Part shown: positions 42,058 through 54,132 of the stretch, piece by piece | How positions within the stretch are numbered: position 1 is the stretch's first letter | How the letters are laid out: each line of letters begins with the position of its first letter | DNA from: Tieghemostelium lacteum | Lineage: Eukaryota > Evosea > Eumycetozoa > Dictyosteliales > Raperosteliaceae | NCBI GenBank assembly: GCA_001606155.1 | Contig: LODT01000037.1 | Location: forward strand, 124,001 to 188,000 | Direction of reading: 5' to 3' | DNA length: 64,000 bases | Position numbers and translations under genes: made by a program | The notes under the pieces: generated by a model | What the model was told of the DNA's origin: nothing | What the model saw: the letters and a program-made list of their open reading frames with translations, nothing else | Database searches by the model: none

Positions 42058-45000
42058 ATTGGTTGATATAACACCACCAAAGGAAAATAATAATTATGCA
42101 GACCCTGGTAATAATTGTATTTTTAATTATTGGATTGCAATATACAGGGAGAATGGAGATGGACCTTTGAACTATGCTCAAATTAATTCTAATATTGAAA
42201 CTGATAGCTTTTCACCAGAGTTTATTACTGGAACTGTAATGTTTGGAGTATTCACAGCAAGATTTACAGGAGGTGAATCAGGTAGTTTTGAAATTAGTAT
42301 GGGCGCCAATGAGATTTCCAATGCAGTATTCAAATATAGTTGTGATAGTCCACCTAATCCAGTTGTTATTCTTGAGCAATCAGAGTGGAAGAACACTGGT
42401 GTTTCCTTTTACACTTCCTTGAAACTAAATTTGAACAAATATATGTATATGGCACCTCAATCTCAAAATCCATACATTTGTACCAACACACTCTTAGGCT
42501 ATGATACTCTAATTCTAGAATGTCACATCGATCAAACATTCTCAGGAACATTCTCTGATATACAAATAACTGGGCTTGGATCTACCATATCTATACCAAC
42601 ATTTATTACCAATGGTAGGTCTATTTTTAAATTTTTATATATTTGAATACTTACATTATTCTTTTATAGATAACAGAGAGGCTTTTGTAAATGTTAATGT
42701 TTATTCTTATTCTGCAACTCCAGGTTTAGCATTTAAGGATTTAATATTTGTATCTAATGTTAAACATCAATCTGGTAACTATATAACTGGAGAACTTGAG
42801 GTACAAGCCAGATCATATTTTGCAACCAGAAGAAATATTGTCGAAGGTAGTCCTGATGATATGACTATAATGATGATTAATACATTTAAAGGATATTCAA
42901 ATTATCAAGAAATGATTAACTTTACTACAACTACCTACAGTCATAATGATATTTCAAATGACTTACAACAATTTAATTATGATGGTAATACTCGTAAGTT
43001 TTAACCTTTCCACCAAACTCATATTTCCATTTCAAACCTTATCTAATTGAAACATTATAATACAGTTAATCTATTAGATCCATTGGAAGTTAATAATATG
43101 ATCGCTAATTACACCAATGTTATTGATAATCTCATTGAAGCTCCAGTTGAGATTCAAGGTTTTTATGATTTCCCAATTACTTACCAATTTGGAACCTTTT
43201 TGTATAAGATTGAATATCTTAGATACCCCAACACTTTTGTATCATACAATAGTGGTGGAATATCCAATAATGTCTTTATATTGTATATTCCAAGATTCCA
43301 AGAAGATCTTAGTGTCTCACACACTGAACATACCTTCATTCCTATTGATCCATTTACTAATTTCCCACCAGATGAAACTTCACCAACAATCAGTAATGTT
43401 GAAATCATTCCACTTAAAGGTACTACCATGTTAATTAAAGTCAAAGTTTTAGACAGTGATTCTGGTGTCTATTCCATTCAAGTTGGCAGCGATAATTATG
43501 AAAATATTCTCATAGAATTGTCCAGCAAAGATCTGTCATCAGGTACTATCAACAATGGTTGGTTTACCAAGTACATTGATATTGCTGATATCCTCAAAGA
43601 TGTTGATTACTACTTTTTTTATGGAGCTATTGATAGAAATGGTGTTGCTGTGGGTTCAAGTTATCCAGTTAACAGAGACGATGGTATATTTTTCCCATCC
43701 AATTTCCCAAATGTACCATTACCTGCTTATTGTATGTATATTATCTATAATTTAAAAAATAGGATTAATAATATTAATATTTAGTATTTAACTAAAGATC
43801 AAATGGTTGACAATCAGGTTAGTTATGTTACATTCCTTATTCCATACTGTGACTTGTCTGTTATAGGTTGTGAAAATACAATTTTTATTAATTTCACACA
43901 AGCTAATCCTTCACTTGCTGTTAGAGTTGTATTGAGTGTTGACAATGACATTATCTTTACTGCTAGATGGAATGAAAAGTATTCACTGTATACTGGTGAT
44001 TTTGTTATGAAACCACGTGCATTCTCAGGTGTTATACCCTACACTTTATATTATAACACTTTAGGATATAGTAGTGTATCTTTACCTGACTCATACCAAT
44101 TTACAATTTACAGTGAATATGCAGATAGAATGCCACCTGTAATTAACAGTTTTGATAAAAGTCCTGATCTTACCAATACTCAAGGAGGTCAAGTTTCATG
44201 GAGTTTCAACATTCAAGATCAGCTAAATGGTATTAAATATGCCAAATTCCAAGTTACCAGTAGCTTGAACCCATACAATCCAAAGACATTTGAGTTTAAT
44301 CTACAACCTAATGGATCTGTTGTACATAATGTATTGGTATCTGTTACTGTGCCACCACAGTGTCTAGACCAAACCTTCACCATTACCTATGTAGAGTTGA
44401 TTGATGATAGTGATGTAGCCAGTGTCTATAACAATCTCACTTATCTCTACCAAATTATGGAATATAGCATTGATTTCCCAATTAACCCATTCATGAAGAT
44501 CCTTAATAGCTTTGATTCTAACTTGACTATTCCAGTTTCATGTAACCAAGCAGCACCTACAGATACAACACCACCAACTCTGACAAATGTTGTAATTACC
44601 CAGTCAACTATTGATGTCAGTTCTCCAAATAGAAATTTAGAGATAATATTCACACTCAATGATACAGACAGTGCTATATCCATTACTGAACCTGCAACTT
44701 GTATGATCTATGGTGTACTATTTGAAACTTTGTCCGTTAAATCAATTCTTGTATCTAATGATACTTCGAATTTCTCTGCAACTTTTGTATGTTCAATTGA
44801 CCTACCCTATGGATTTGGATTCACTGAGGAATTAGTATATATTGGTATCTTTGGTTACACTGATGTCAATTGGAATTTTGGAAGCTCAACCCCAACTCAA
44901 ATCTATCAAGCTGGTCTGGCTTCAAGTTTTTCAGTAAACTTTACTCAAGAATATCCAGTGATAGACTATGTATTGCCAATAGGTGAAGATGGTCAACTGA

Positions 45001-46289
45001 CTATTATAGGTCACAATTTTGGTGATCCTAATGTTACTGATGATGTTATAGTTAAGGTACTCTATGACTATGCTGATGGAAACCCAAGTTCAGGTTCATA
45101 CACTCCCAAGTTATATGACAGTGTAATTATTGTTGTAAACCCTGTTGTTGGTAAAGTTATTACCAATATTACTGTTATCAAAGATGGTAAACCTTCCAAT
45201 ACCTATAATGGTGGTTCTAAAGCTGAATTCCCAGTTACACCAGTTTGTCCAGGTACACCTCAATGTGGTGGTCCAACTAACGGTAAATGCACTACATTTG
45301 GTTGTAAATGTTCAGAAGGTTGGTCTGGCTTTGATTGTCTTTCAAAGGTTGTTATCATCACTCCATCAATCAACAATACCAATCCAACAATTGACAATGA
45401 GATCCCTCTTCCAGATGGTGAGACTGCAACATTGAGATCTTTAATCAACATTCTATCACTCAGAGAAATCAAACTTGATGGAACTATTGTTGCTGATCAT
45501 AAATTCAATGTATGGTATTTCAGAAATCTCTCATTACCAAGATCAACAATTCAAGAGTTCCAATATACCAGTGGACTTACAAACAATGGAAAAGTCACCA
45601 ATATCACTGTGAATATTCAATATTTCACTCAGGCACAAACTATTGTATTTGCCAATGAGGCTCTTGATATGAAACCATCAACCATCAAATACAAGATTTC
45701 ATTGAGCCATTATGAATTCACATCGAATCTAAACACTCTTGAACTGATGATGACTGCAACTTTTGAATCTAATAACATTCAATCATCATGTACCAGTCAA
45801 GAACAAGGATCTCTCATTGATAATGGAACTGATTTTGTTAAATTGCAATTAAATGAAAACAGTCTTTATGCAAGATTTGTAAAGAGAGCTATTATAGATA
45901 ACAGAGTTCAATCTATTTCCAATACATTCTATAATAGTACAACTACAACTGTTAATGTTCAAGAACAAACTGCAACATCTATTAGTAATCTCATTGGAAT
46001 TAAGATTCCAAACTATAGATTCAATGCATTGTTAGACCCTGATTTCTCTGTTCTTCTTGATGCTAAACCTGTAACCTCTGATTCTTCACCAAACTCTATC
46101 TGTTCAATTTCCGAATCCAAAGATTCAAGTAAACTTTCTAAAGCACAATTAGCAGGTATTATCATTGGAGCAGTTGGATTTGGTATAGTCGCAGCAGTCT
46201 CTATAACCTACTATATCTACAAAAAGAAACAATATGCCAAAACTGTTTTAAAAATTCAAAACAAGGTAGCAGCAATGCAACCCAATTAG
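42058..46289 (+). CDS. ComC-like EGF/TIG cell-surface receptor (several exons; start missing)
   Basis: Exons 42058-42614, 42670-42993, 43066-43731 and 43798-46289. The first two joins are clean; the last works in phase only with an unusual CTAAAG acceptor at 43797. The ectodomain is a series of beta-sandwich-like domains, then an IPT/TIG domain (VIDYVLPIG..LTIIGHNFG), an EGF-like module (CGGPTNGKCTTFGCKCSEGW) and a ComC-type sandwich domain. A single membrane segment (AGIIIGAVGFGIVAAVSITY) and a short Lys-rich tail close the protein. This is the architecture of dictyostelid ComC and related proteins, proposed to act in cell communication and adhesion. No signal peptide is seen in these exons: either a first exon lies upstream or the 5' end is lost. 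Confidence 0.75.
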
Positions 46290-47014
46290 AAACACCACTA
46301 ACAAAAATATCTAAAATAAATACGATGAATAACATCATCACCTATTTATTCACATCAACTGTCAGAATCATTATTGTTTTTCATCACCAAAACTTTTGAA
46401 AATAATGATTAGGTTTAAAAAATCGAATGGAATGGAAGGGGAAGTAAGATCCACCAGGAGTATACGACTTTTACGAAAAAACAATTTTGATATTTTTCAA
46501 AGTATTACGCGAATAACTCATTTCCCTAATTTTAAAGAAAATAATAGTTATTTTAAAATTGTAACTATTCTATTTATAAACCTTTGACTGAATCGGAGGT
46601 GACCCACAATGTCGGATAGGTATTGGCAATTGTAACCTTTGATAACTTTGATTTCTTTTGATTTTCGTAAAAAAATAGGTATAATATATTTCCTCAATTG
46701 TACAATACCCTGTTTTTTTTTGTTGTAAGGTGTTTCAGATTTCGAGATTTCTGCATGAATGCTTGCGGACAAACTACGGTTGACATCCCACTTTTTAATG
46801 TAAAAAATTGTTTGAAAAAAAAAAAATTTTAAGTTGTTGTAATTTAGTAGAATTATGATGTCAACAATTGCATTATTATTAGGTGATTGAAAGTTTAATT
46901 TATAATCCTCTGAATTATGATTATTTTGAAATGATATAAATAAACTATTTAAATTTTTTACATTCATATTCTATCAAATTCTGATTTATCATATATTTAT
47001 TTAAAAGAGTGAAC
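46290..47014. other. Intergenic with a less AT-rich patch at about 46570-46810
   Basis: The patch includes GAATCGGAGGTGACCCAC and CTTGCGGACAAACTACGGTT, more GC-rich than the surrounding sequence. No tRNA or known snRNA motif is recognised; it could be a non-coding RNA, a relic, or part of the minus ORF listed next. Confidence 0.35.
46548..46967 (-). CDS. Doubtful hypothetical protein, 139 residues
   Basis: An ATG-initiated ORF divergent from the RTA1-like gene (48 bases between the starts). The N-terminal half is AT-codon-rich and Asn/Ile/Phe-heavy. The second half (KKWDVNRSLSASIHAEISK, then KGYNCQYLSDIVGHLRFSQ) is more protein-like. No domain is recognised. It may be chance, a young gene, or the decayed end of something older. 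Confidence 0.22.
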   Translation of the reverse strand: MNVKNLNSLFISFQNNHNSEDYKLNFQSPNNNAIVDIIILLNYNNLKFFFFQTIFYIKKWDVNRSLSASIHAEISKSETPYNKKKQGIVQLRKYIIPIFLRKSKEIKVIKGYNCQYLSDIVGHLRFSQRFINRIVTILK

Positions 47015-48043
47015 ATGTCAGTTCTATTACAAATACAATACCCTAATTTATACGGATACGAACCTTCAAAAGGTTTAGCTATAGCAGCAATTGCAGCATT
47101 TTCATTAGTTACCATTATAATTACCATTTTAACAATTAAATTTAAAAAATGGTATTTTTTTATTATATCCATTGCTGGAGCAGGTTAGTATTTATTAATA
47201 ACTTTTACACATTTGATATTAGATATTAATTTTTTATTTTTAGTTGAAGTTGCAGGTTATGGCACAAGACTTTTATCAGCAAATGATACACACAATTTAG
47301 GTGTTTATATAGCAACAACGTTATTGATTTTGTTACCACCAACAGCATTAGCATGTGCAGATTATATTCTAGTTTCAAAAGTTATGAAAAAGACTGGTAT
47401 ATCACATCCAATATTTAAACCTAAATTTGTTAAATTTTTCTTTTTAGGAATTGATGTATTTTCCTTAATAATTCAATCAAGTATGTTTCTATCATTCCTT
47501 ATTTATAATTGTTTCTATAATTAACATTTATTATTCAATTATTAAAATTAGCTGGTGGTGCTTTATTATCTCAAGCCAAAGATAATCTTCAAAAACCTGC
47601 AGAAGCTATTATGTTGTTAGGTCTATCAGTAGCTTTAGCCTCTTTTGTATTCTTTTTCTTTATTGTAATATATATTCATTATAAAATTAGAAATGTACAA
47701 GAACCCGATTCAAAATGGAGAAGAATAATTTATGCTCTATATATAACAGTATTTTTATTGGTACTCAGAAGTATATACAGAGTTTGTGAATATGGTATGT
47801 TATTTATATTTTTAATAATTTTTTAATAATTGAATTCTAACATTATTTTATTTATTTCAAATAGCTGGTGGATGGATGAATCCAATTCAAAGATCAGAGC
47901 CAACATTCTATGCATGTGATACACTTTTAATTTTCTTTTTAATGTGTGTATGGGTACCTCTACACCCAGGTTTCTTCAACTTAAAACCAGATAACTCCAA
48001 AAGTAAACCAACTGTCACTAGAGGAGATGTAGAAATGGAATAA
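47015..48043 (+). CDS. RTA1-like seven-helix membrane protein (four exons)
   Basis: Exons 47015-47183, 47244-47480, 47552-47794 and 47865-48043 all join in phase 1, about 275 residues. It has about seven hydrophobic segments with family motifs: VEVAGYGTRLLS in helix 2-3, TLLILLPPTALACADYI, the loop GGALLSQ, LRSIYRVCEY and the closing WVPLHPGFF. RTA1-like proteins, best known from fungi, include Rsb1 and Rta1, linked to sphingoid-base export and resistance to membrane-active compounds. The Glu in EVAGY and the RSIYRVCE motif are conserved. The tail is cytosolic and charged. An AATAAA signal follows at about 48086. Confidence 0.88.
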
Positions 48044-48153
48044 ATTAAAAATAAAATGTAATAATTATCTATTTATTTATAAACAATAAAGTTTCAGTTT
48101 GAAACTTGAAATTTAATTTTTTTTAAAATTGATCAGAAACTTATTTTACAAAT

Positions 48154-50211
48154 ATGATATCTATTGTATTGCCAATTTATATAAGGAATAAAGATCTACA
48201 AGATGTATTACTTGGTTATTTTAAAGAAGCACTTGATAGTATAGTGCAACAGACTTATCAAGATTGGCAGTTGATAATAATAGATGATGGTAGTGTTGAT
48301 CCACTAGCTATAGAAACTGTTGTAAATCAGTCCTATAAAGTATTGGTAGAGGAATTGAAAATTAAAATTCTACATAATGAGGGTAACAAAGGTTTAGTGT
48401 ACTCTTTGAATAGAGGTATTGAAAGTAGTAGTGGTGAGTTTATAGCTAGAATGGATGCTGATGATATAAGTCATCCAAAGAGACTGGAAATGCAATATCA
48501 GTATATGAAATCTCATCCAGAGATTGATATACTCGGGTGTAAGATATCAATGTTCTCAGGTACAGATGAGGGTAAAGTCATTCAACATCCTGATAGCAGT
48601 TTATCGAATTGGTCAATGTTCTTTAACTGTTGTCTTGTACATCCATCTGTAATGATCAGAAGACATTCTGAAAAGTTTATCAAACCTTTTAAATATTCTA
48701 ATAAGTTTAATCTTATTGAAGACTATGCAAGTTGGTTAAAAATGATATCAAAATACAATATAACTACATCTAATCTCCAGAGTAGTGAACCACTGTTAAG
48801 GTTAAGAAAGCATGGTGAATCAGTTTCCATTAGAAATATACAAAAACAAAAGGAACAGACAATTAGAGCTTCTCTATACTATATAAGAAAATTAGTAAAG
48901 AGATTAAATGTAGCAGTTGAGGAGGACATTTTACAAGAGAATATAATGTGGATACTACAGTTTCCATCACAGTCTTTAAATAATGATACAGTAGCTTTAG
49001 TAGAGAGATCGTTCAAGTTTTTAGAGGTTATTGAGGTTATATTCCAACGTTTGGAAGGATATGATAAACAGCTGATAAAAGAGTCAACTAGTGAAAGAAT
49101 GGGTGAAATTATTGCATTGTTATTTAGTAAATTTACAAGTAATCCAAATAACTCCAATCTGTGGAATATATGGATTAAAAGGTCACCAACATCACAGATT
49201 ATCTCATTGTTGTCTTTGACTAGTTTACAAGGAAATCCATTGTTTAATAATAGTAATTCTAGTAGTAAAACTATTTGCAGTGCTAATAGTAACCAATATA
49301 AAAAGAATGGAATTAGACTAGTATGTTTCTCAAAAGACAGAGGTTTTCAATTGGGTGAATATCTACATAGTTTTTATGATAATTTAGAACATTCTGATAA
49401 TGATGGTTTTCAAGTGGAAATGAATGTAATTTATACATTTTCAAATGAAATATTTGGTAATTCATATAATAGAGTAATAGAAGAGTTTAGAAGTCTGAAA
49501 GATATAAATTGTAATTTTATTTTGGAAAGTAGTTTTACAACTCAATTGAAAGATTTAGTAGATGGTAATACATTTAAATATATTCTATTTGCAGTTGATG
49601 ATATATTGTATTATCATAAATTTAATTTGAATACCTATTGTCAAGTTTTGGAGAAAGAAAAAGAATGTTTGGGATTCTATATGAAGATGCACTCAAATAT
49701 CACCTATTGTCACACTACTGATGAAAATATACAAATCCCAAGTGAATTGGTAGTACATGACAATGGAACATACCAAAAATGGGATAGAACAAAACCAGAT
49801 TGTAAATGGGATTGGAACTATCCTTTTGATCTGTGTTCGACTATATACAGATCATCAGATGTTGACAATATCATTAAAGGTATAATCAAGTATTATGGTA
49901 TTAAAAGTGGTATTTCACATCCAAATAGATTGGAAACTAATGGAAATAAGACTATAATACAAAAAACATGTTACCAACATCTCAAGTATTGTTGCAGCCC
50001 TACCATTCCTATAATGTCTGTTATCACAATCAATAGAGTTCAAGATGTATTCCAAAATCGTGTCTATGAAGTAGACAATGATCAATGGTCATTAGAAAAC
50101 CTCAATCAACTATTACTAGACAACAAACATCTCAATCAACAAGAATACCATAGAAACAGCTCGACATTTACAAGTGTACATATAGGTAACTTTTATTTAC
50201 AAATTAAATAA
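48154..50211 (+). CDS. Two-domain glycosyltransferase (GT2 plus second GT-like domain)
   Basis: Single-exon, 685 residues, no signal peptide or membrane segment, hence cytosolic. Residues 1-240 are a family-2 GT-A domain: ISIVLPIYIRN, LIIIDDGSVD and the metal-binding ARMDADDISHPKRL. Residues about 385-640 form a second domain (LVCFSKDRGFQLGEYLHSF, YILFAVDDILYY) with a DD motif after a hydrophobic strand, which looks like another GT-A-type transferase. A bifunctional enzyme adding two sugars to a cytosolic acceptor is plausible; donor and acceptor cannot be read from sequence. Confidence 0.8.
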   Translation: MISIVLPIYIRNKDLQDVLLGYFKEALDSIVQQTYQDWQLIIIDDGSVDPLAIETVVNQSYKVLVEELKIKILHNEGNKGLVYSLNRGIESSSGEFIARMDADDISHPKRLEMQYQYMKSHPEIDILGCKISMFSGTDEGKVIQHPDSSLSNWSMFFNCCLVHPSVMIRRHSEKFIKPFKYSNKFNLIEDYASWLKMISKYNITTSNLQSSEPLLRLRKHGESVSIRNIQKQKEQTIRASLYYIRKLVKRLNVAVEEDILQENIMWILQFPSQSLNNDTVALVERSFKFLEVIEVIFQRLEGYDKQLIKESTSERMGEIIALLFSKFTSNPNNSNLWNIWIKRSPTSQIISLLSLTSLQGNPLFNNSNSSSKTICSANSNQYKKNGIRLVCFSKDRGFQLGEYLHSFYDNLEHSDNDGFQVEMNVIYTFSNEIFGNSYNRVIEEFRSLKDINCNFILESSFTTQLKDLVDGNTFKYILFAVDDILYYHKFNLNTYCQVLEKEKECLGFYMKMHSNITYCHTTDENIQIPSELVVHDNGTYQKWDRTKPDCKWDWNYPFDLCSTIYRSSDVDNIIKGIIKYYGIKSGISHPNRLETNGNKTIIQKTCYQHLKYCCSPTIPIMSVITINRVQDVFQNRVYEVDNDQWSLENLNQLLLDNKHLNQQEYHRNSSTFTSVHIGNFYLQIK

Positions 50212-50254
50212 ATACTATCAATACACCTTTTCATAATCATTATGAAAAGTGTGG

Positions 50255-52115
50255 TTAAATTCTTTTACTACGATATGTAGTATCCAATTCAGTAGCCTCA
50301 CTACTGTATCCGCTGTCATGACTATAAGTAGATTGTTGATATTCTAAATCTTTTTGTTCCTTTTCATTGAAAGTATCCATTGAATTCTCTTTCTCATCTT
50401 CCTCTTCATCAGGTGGTGCAACCTTCCATTTTCCACTCTTTATACCACGCAGTAAATATAATACAGAACATGTCATTAAAAGTGCAATTACACCTAACCA
50501 ACCTAATATAAAGAAAAATGGTAGATATTTAAATGTGAAAAATCCAATTGCTGTAAAGAGTGCTTGAAAAACTCTAGATGCTATAGATAAATGAAATAAA
50601 TAAATTAATATAAATACTTTGGATATTTTGGTTTTATAAATAATATGAAAAATGTACCTGCAAAACCATAAGGACTATCTGGGAAAGTTGTGGAGATGAT
50701 ATTAAAAAGTAAAATGGTTTGAAGTGAATCATAGGAACTGTTGATTGCCATCAGAATATAAAACATAAAAATGGTATCGAAAAATACTACAACTAGTGAT
50801 ATACCAATAGACACACAAACCAGTGATGCTAGAATCTTAGCTGCTATTTCTTTACCATATCTATCTATTAATCTACCCCAACAAAATGAACCTACAACTG
50901 ATACTACACCAAAGATAACCATCATGTAACCTATTCTTTCAAGTCCAATCATGTTAGGTAAAGTTATATAAAAGTAGGCTTGAGATTGACCCTGTAATAA
51001 ACCCAATGGGATTATAAAATGAAATTTTCTATCGAGGAATGTTGTTTTGATACCTTTGATTGTTTTTAATAGTGTACTTGGAGGCTTTTGAACTTTTGCA
51101 TGAGCCTGACGCAAAAACATAATGATAAAACATCCAAATAGAGATGAACTACCAAGAATGATTAATATATATGTTACTGATAGTGCTTTGGTAGTTGTCA
51201 TGGTTCCTACAATGGCATTACCAGTGATACCGCCCATAGTGAAAATTGCCATGAAGACTCCAGAGTATTTACCAAGTTCTGATTCGTTAGGACATATTCT
51301 GTTGAGATATACACCTTGACTTGTCCATAATAATCCTGCTCCAATGCCAACAACTGCACCTGCTGGAATGAATAAAAAGTTTAGTTTCTCAATTGCACAA
51401 TAGACAAACATTGCATAGGTAAATGCTGCCAATGACAGCGCCTTTAACAATCCCATTTTCTTTACTATAATTGGTGCTATTAATGATCCAATAGAAAATG
51501 ATGCATATACAATTCCCAATACTATAGCAGCGTCATCTGGGTGTATAGTTGCTAGAATATTTTGAGTTGGTGAATCTAAATTATCCAAAACATTAGTTAG
51601 AATATTCCTTACAAGGTTACATATTTTAATTATTTTTTTTAAATGGTGTAAAAGAAGTAACTATACATACATCCAACAAATACAAAATAAAATGCAATAC
51701 CAAGTTGAACGCATTGCCACATTGAACTTGGTATATTTTTAATACTACGAATGATCCTGTAAAATATGTTATTACTAGTGGGAGTTGTAGTTTGATTTAC
51801 ATTTTCTTCATGAGTGTTTTCAACTCCGCTATCAGAACCAGATTCAGTAATATTATCTGATTGTTCGACGGTTGGAACTGGTTGGAATTGATTGGGTTTC
51901 TGTGGGGTCTCACTTAAAGATTCTGAAGAACTAACTAAAATCTGATAACTATTTTCAACACTATCCGATATATAACTTTTATCAGTTTGTGGACTTGTTC
52001 CCTGAAACTCATATTCGTGGCAATTACTAGATGAAGCCTGTTCATGTTCATTTTCTAAAATTTCAATTTCAGCTTGATCGATAGGTGGTTTATAATCATT
52101 CTCTGTATTATCCAT
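50255..52115 (-). CDS. UNC93-like major-facilitator protein (three exons)
   Basis: Exon 1 is 52115-51667, exon 2 51607-50658, exon 3 50580-50255, about 574 residues. The second intron is clean (GTACAT..TATAG). The first needs a GTAAG acceptor to restore NILTNVLDNLDSP, which matches the family, so that junction is less sure. The N-terminal 130 residues are disordered and acidic. The first membrane segment (QLGIAFYFVFVG) leads to about eleven segments with IVYASFSIGSLIAPIIV, as in UNC93 proteins. The C-terminal tail is acidic, with Ser/Tyr-rich sorting-like sequence (YSHDSGYSSEA). UNC93 relatives regulate channels or escort receptors; the cargo here is unknown. Confidence 0.8.
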
Positions 52116-52299
52116 AAATTATATTATCTCTAGCTGTGTTGTGTATTTGTTGAGATATGTTTGATCACAAAATTTAAACTATTTAAAGCAAATTAGAGTA
52201 AGGAATTATTTTTTTTGGGTTGTTTAATCACATCTATATATGATATCGATAAATATAACAATTGATTTTTGAAATAAAAATTTGATTATAAAAATAGGT

Positions 52300-52315
52300 C
52301 CACCACACCCCCACG
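52300..52315 (+). promoter_or_regulatory. C/A-rich promoter box
   Basis: CCACCACACCCCCACG stands out in an AT-rich spacer, 97 bases before the ATG at 52412 and about 190 bases upstream of the UNC93-like start on the other strand. It resembles CA-rich/G-box elements of dictyostelid developmental promoters. Confidence 0.4.
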
Positions 52316-52411
52316 ATTTCTTTTTGTGATTAATTTTTTTCAAATTTTAATTTAACTGACAGTGTGTTTTAACAAATTAATCAAAAAAAAGTAAATTGGA
52401 GTGGTTGGATT

Positions 52412-54037
52412 ATGATGATGAAATTTTCGAATCTTCTCCTTGTTGATATATTAAAATGTTTAAATGATTATATTTTGTGTGGTGACACTTTATCGGTAGT
52501 CTACAGAAATAATTGTAGAATACTAAATAATCTACTTCTAGTTTGTAAAGATTGGCACCAATATATTCAACCAAGAATTAAAAATTTAGTATACCATATA
52601 AATACAAGTCACCAACTTGAGTTATTATCAACACAGAGTAGAGCTAAACTAGATGGGTATAGAATACATTTGAATACCAGTGCCATCACATCAGATGTAC
52701 TTCTACCACTTGATAATCTAGAGTTGATTGAAATTGATAGGAACTTATCTATTCTAAAGGAAATTGAAAAGAGAAAAGAACCAATTCCAACTCTAAAAGT
52801 CGTTAGAATACAATTTCAAGCAAAGACATTTAATGGCATGTCAATGGATTTTCCTCTACTCTTTAAAGTTCTGGAACACCACAAAATTGAAACATTTGAA
52901 TTTATTGATCATTGCCCAACTAAATTAATACAGAGTATCGATAGAATAACCAAATGGAAGAGTTTAGTAACTTTACGACTTATAGGTGTTTGTATACCAC
53001 TACAATCTGTATTGGATATAATCTGCAAATCTAAATCACTGAGATCTATAACATTAGATAATGTTATTCTAACTCTTTTTGGTAATTACTATTCCACCAA
53101 TTCAGGATCTGACCAAAACCTAGGTTCAATAGACCAAATTTTGGGATTGGTTGCAATTACCACTAATATAAAAGAACTCTATGTTACAAAGGCACAAAGC
53201 TCATTAAAATCTATAGAAGATCTATTATCTAACAGTCAAACTCTACAAACTTTAGAACTTAAACTATATTCTTTTACCACCATGGAATCAAGTGGCATTT
53301 CTATAGCAAATCAAACTATTAAAAATCTATCCATTTCCAATGGTACAACAGTATACGACAGTATTTATTCTAAATGGATTGGAGTCTCTAATCTAACTGG
53401 AGTGCTATACCAAATGACACCACCTGAGAAATACCTAATTGAAAATCACCAAAATGTGGAAACATTTCATTGGGTACACCATTACGATGGTGATATTGAT
53501 AAGGTTTTAAAACTAAATTTCCCAAAAATCAAAAACCTTATAGTCACCATTCCATTACACTTGTATCCGCAACCAAGTGTAGGTGTTGTTGATAGTATAT
53601 TATCCTCAATTCAAAAGTTCAACACCAATATAACCAGTATAAGATTAAATTCTAAAGTGACATCGAATACTATAGCTGACTGTCTTAAAATTGTACAATT
53701 ACAATCATTGTATATTGAAAACTGTCAAGAGGATATAACATCTCCTTTTAAAGATCTTTTTAAAGTAGAACCTGTCAATCTCGAGAAACTTGAAATTTCA
53801 CAATTAAACCTATCTCACACTAAAAACCAAGAAATTACAGAAATAATCCAGAAGCTATTAAGTTTCAGTAATTTAAAACATATTAAAATTGCATTTCCAT
53901 TCTTACCTGATGTTTATGAAACTCCATCCCTTATTCAATGTATAAAAGATAATTATCAACATATATACACACTTAAACTATCACCAGAATTTCAAAATAC
54001 ATTATTAAAACATAACATTATAATAAATGATAAATAG
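52412..54037 (+). CDS. F-box/LRR-like dictyostelid protein
   Basis: Single-exon, 541 residues. The N-terminus NLLLVDILKCLNDYIL with LLLVCKDWHQYIQPRIKN is F-box-like. Leucine-rich repeats follow (LKVVRIQF, LVTLRLIGVCIPLQSVLDI, LKHIKIAFPFLP). No other domain. Two upstream Met codons are in tandem (MMMK). It belongs to the same broad lineage-expanded class as the genes at 11623 and 21413. Confidence 0.7.
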   Translation: MMMKFSNLLLVDILKCLNDYILCGDTLSVVYRNNCRILNNLLLVCKDWHQYIQPRIKNLVYHINTSHQLELLSTQSRAKLDGYRIHLNTSAITSDVLLPLDNLELIEIDRNLSILKEIEKRKEPIPTLKVVRIQFQAKTFNGMSMDFPLLFKVLEHHKIETFEFIDHCPTKLIQSIDRITKWKSLVTLRLIGVCIPLQSVLDIICKSKSLRSITLDNVILTLFGNYYSTNSGSDQNLGSIDQILGLVAITTNIKELYVTKAQSSLKSIEDLLSNSQTLQTLELKLYSFTTMESSGISIANQTIKNLSISNGTTVYDSIYSKWIGVSNLTGVLYQMTPPEKYLIENHQNVETFHWVHHYDGDIDKVLKLNFPKIKNLIVTIPLHLYPQPSVGVVDSILSSIQKFNTNITSIRLNSKVTSNTIADCLKIVQLQSLYIENCQEDITSPFKDLFKVEPVNLEKLEISQLNLSHTKNQEITEIIQKLLSFSNLKHIKIAFPFLPDVYETPSLIQCIKDNYQHIYTLKLSPEFQNTLLKHNIIINDK

Positions 54038-54132
54038 GTACTGTGGGTTGTTGTGATCTTGTAGGATTATATATTTAAAAATATAATAGACTTTATATAG
54101 TCTATTATATTATGGATTTTATTTGATTCACT

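Noticed and set aside
46396-46587. Plus-strand 63-codon ORF after the ComC-like gene
   Set aside because: No homology signal, AT-driven codons, and no promoter or splice context.
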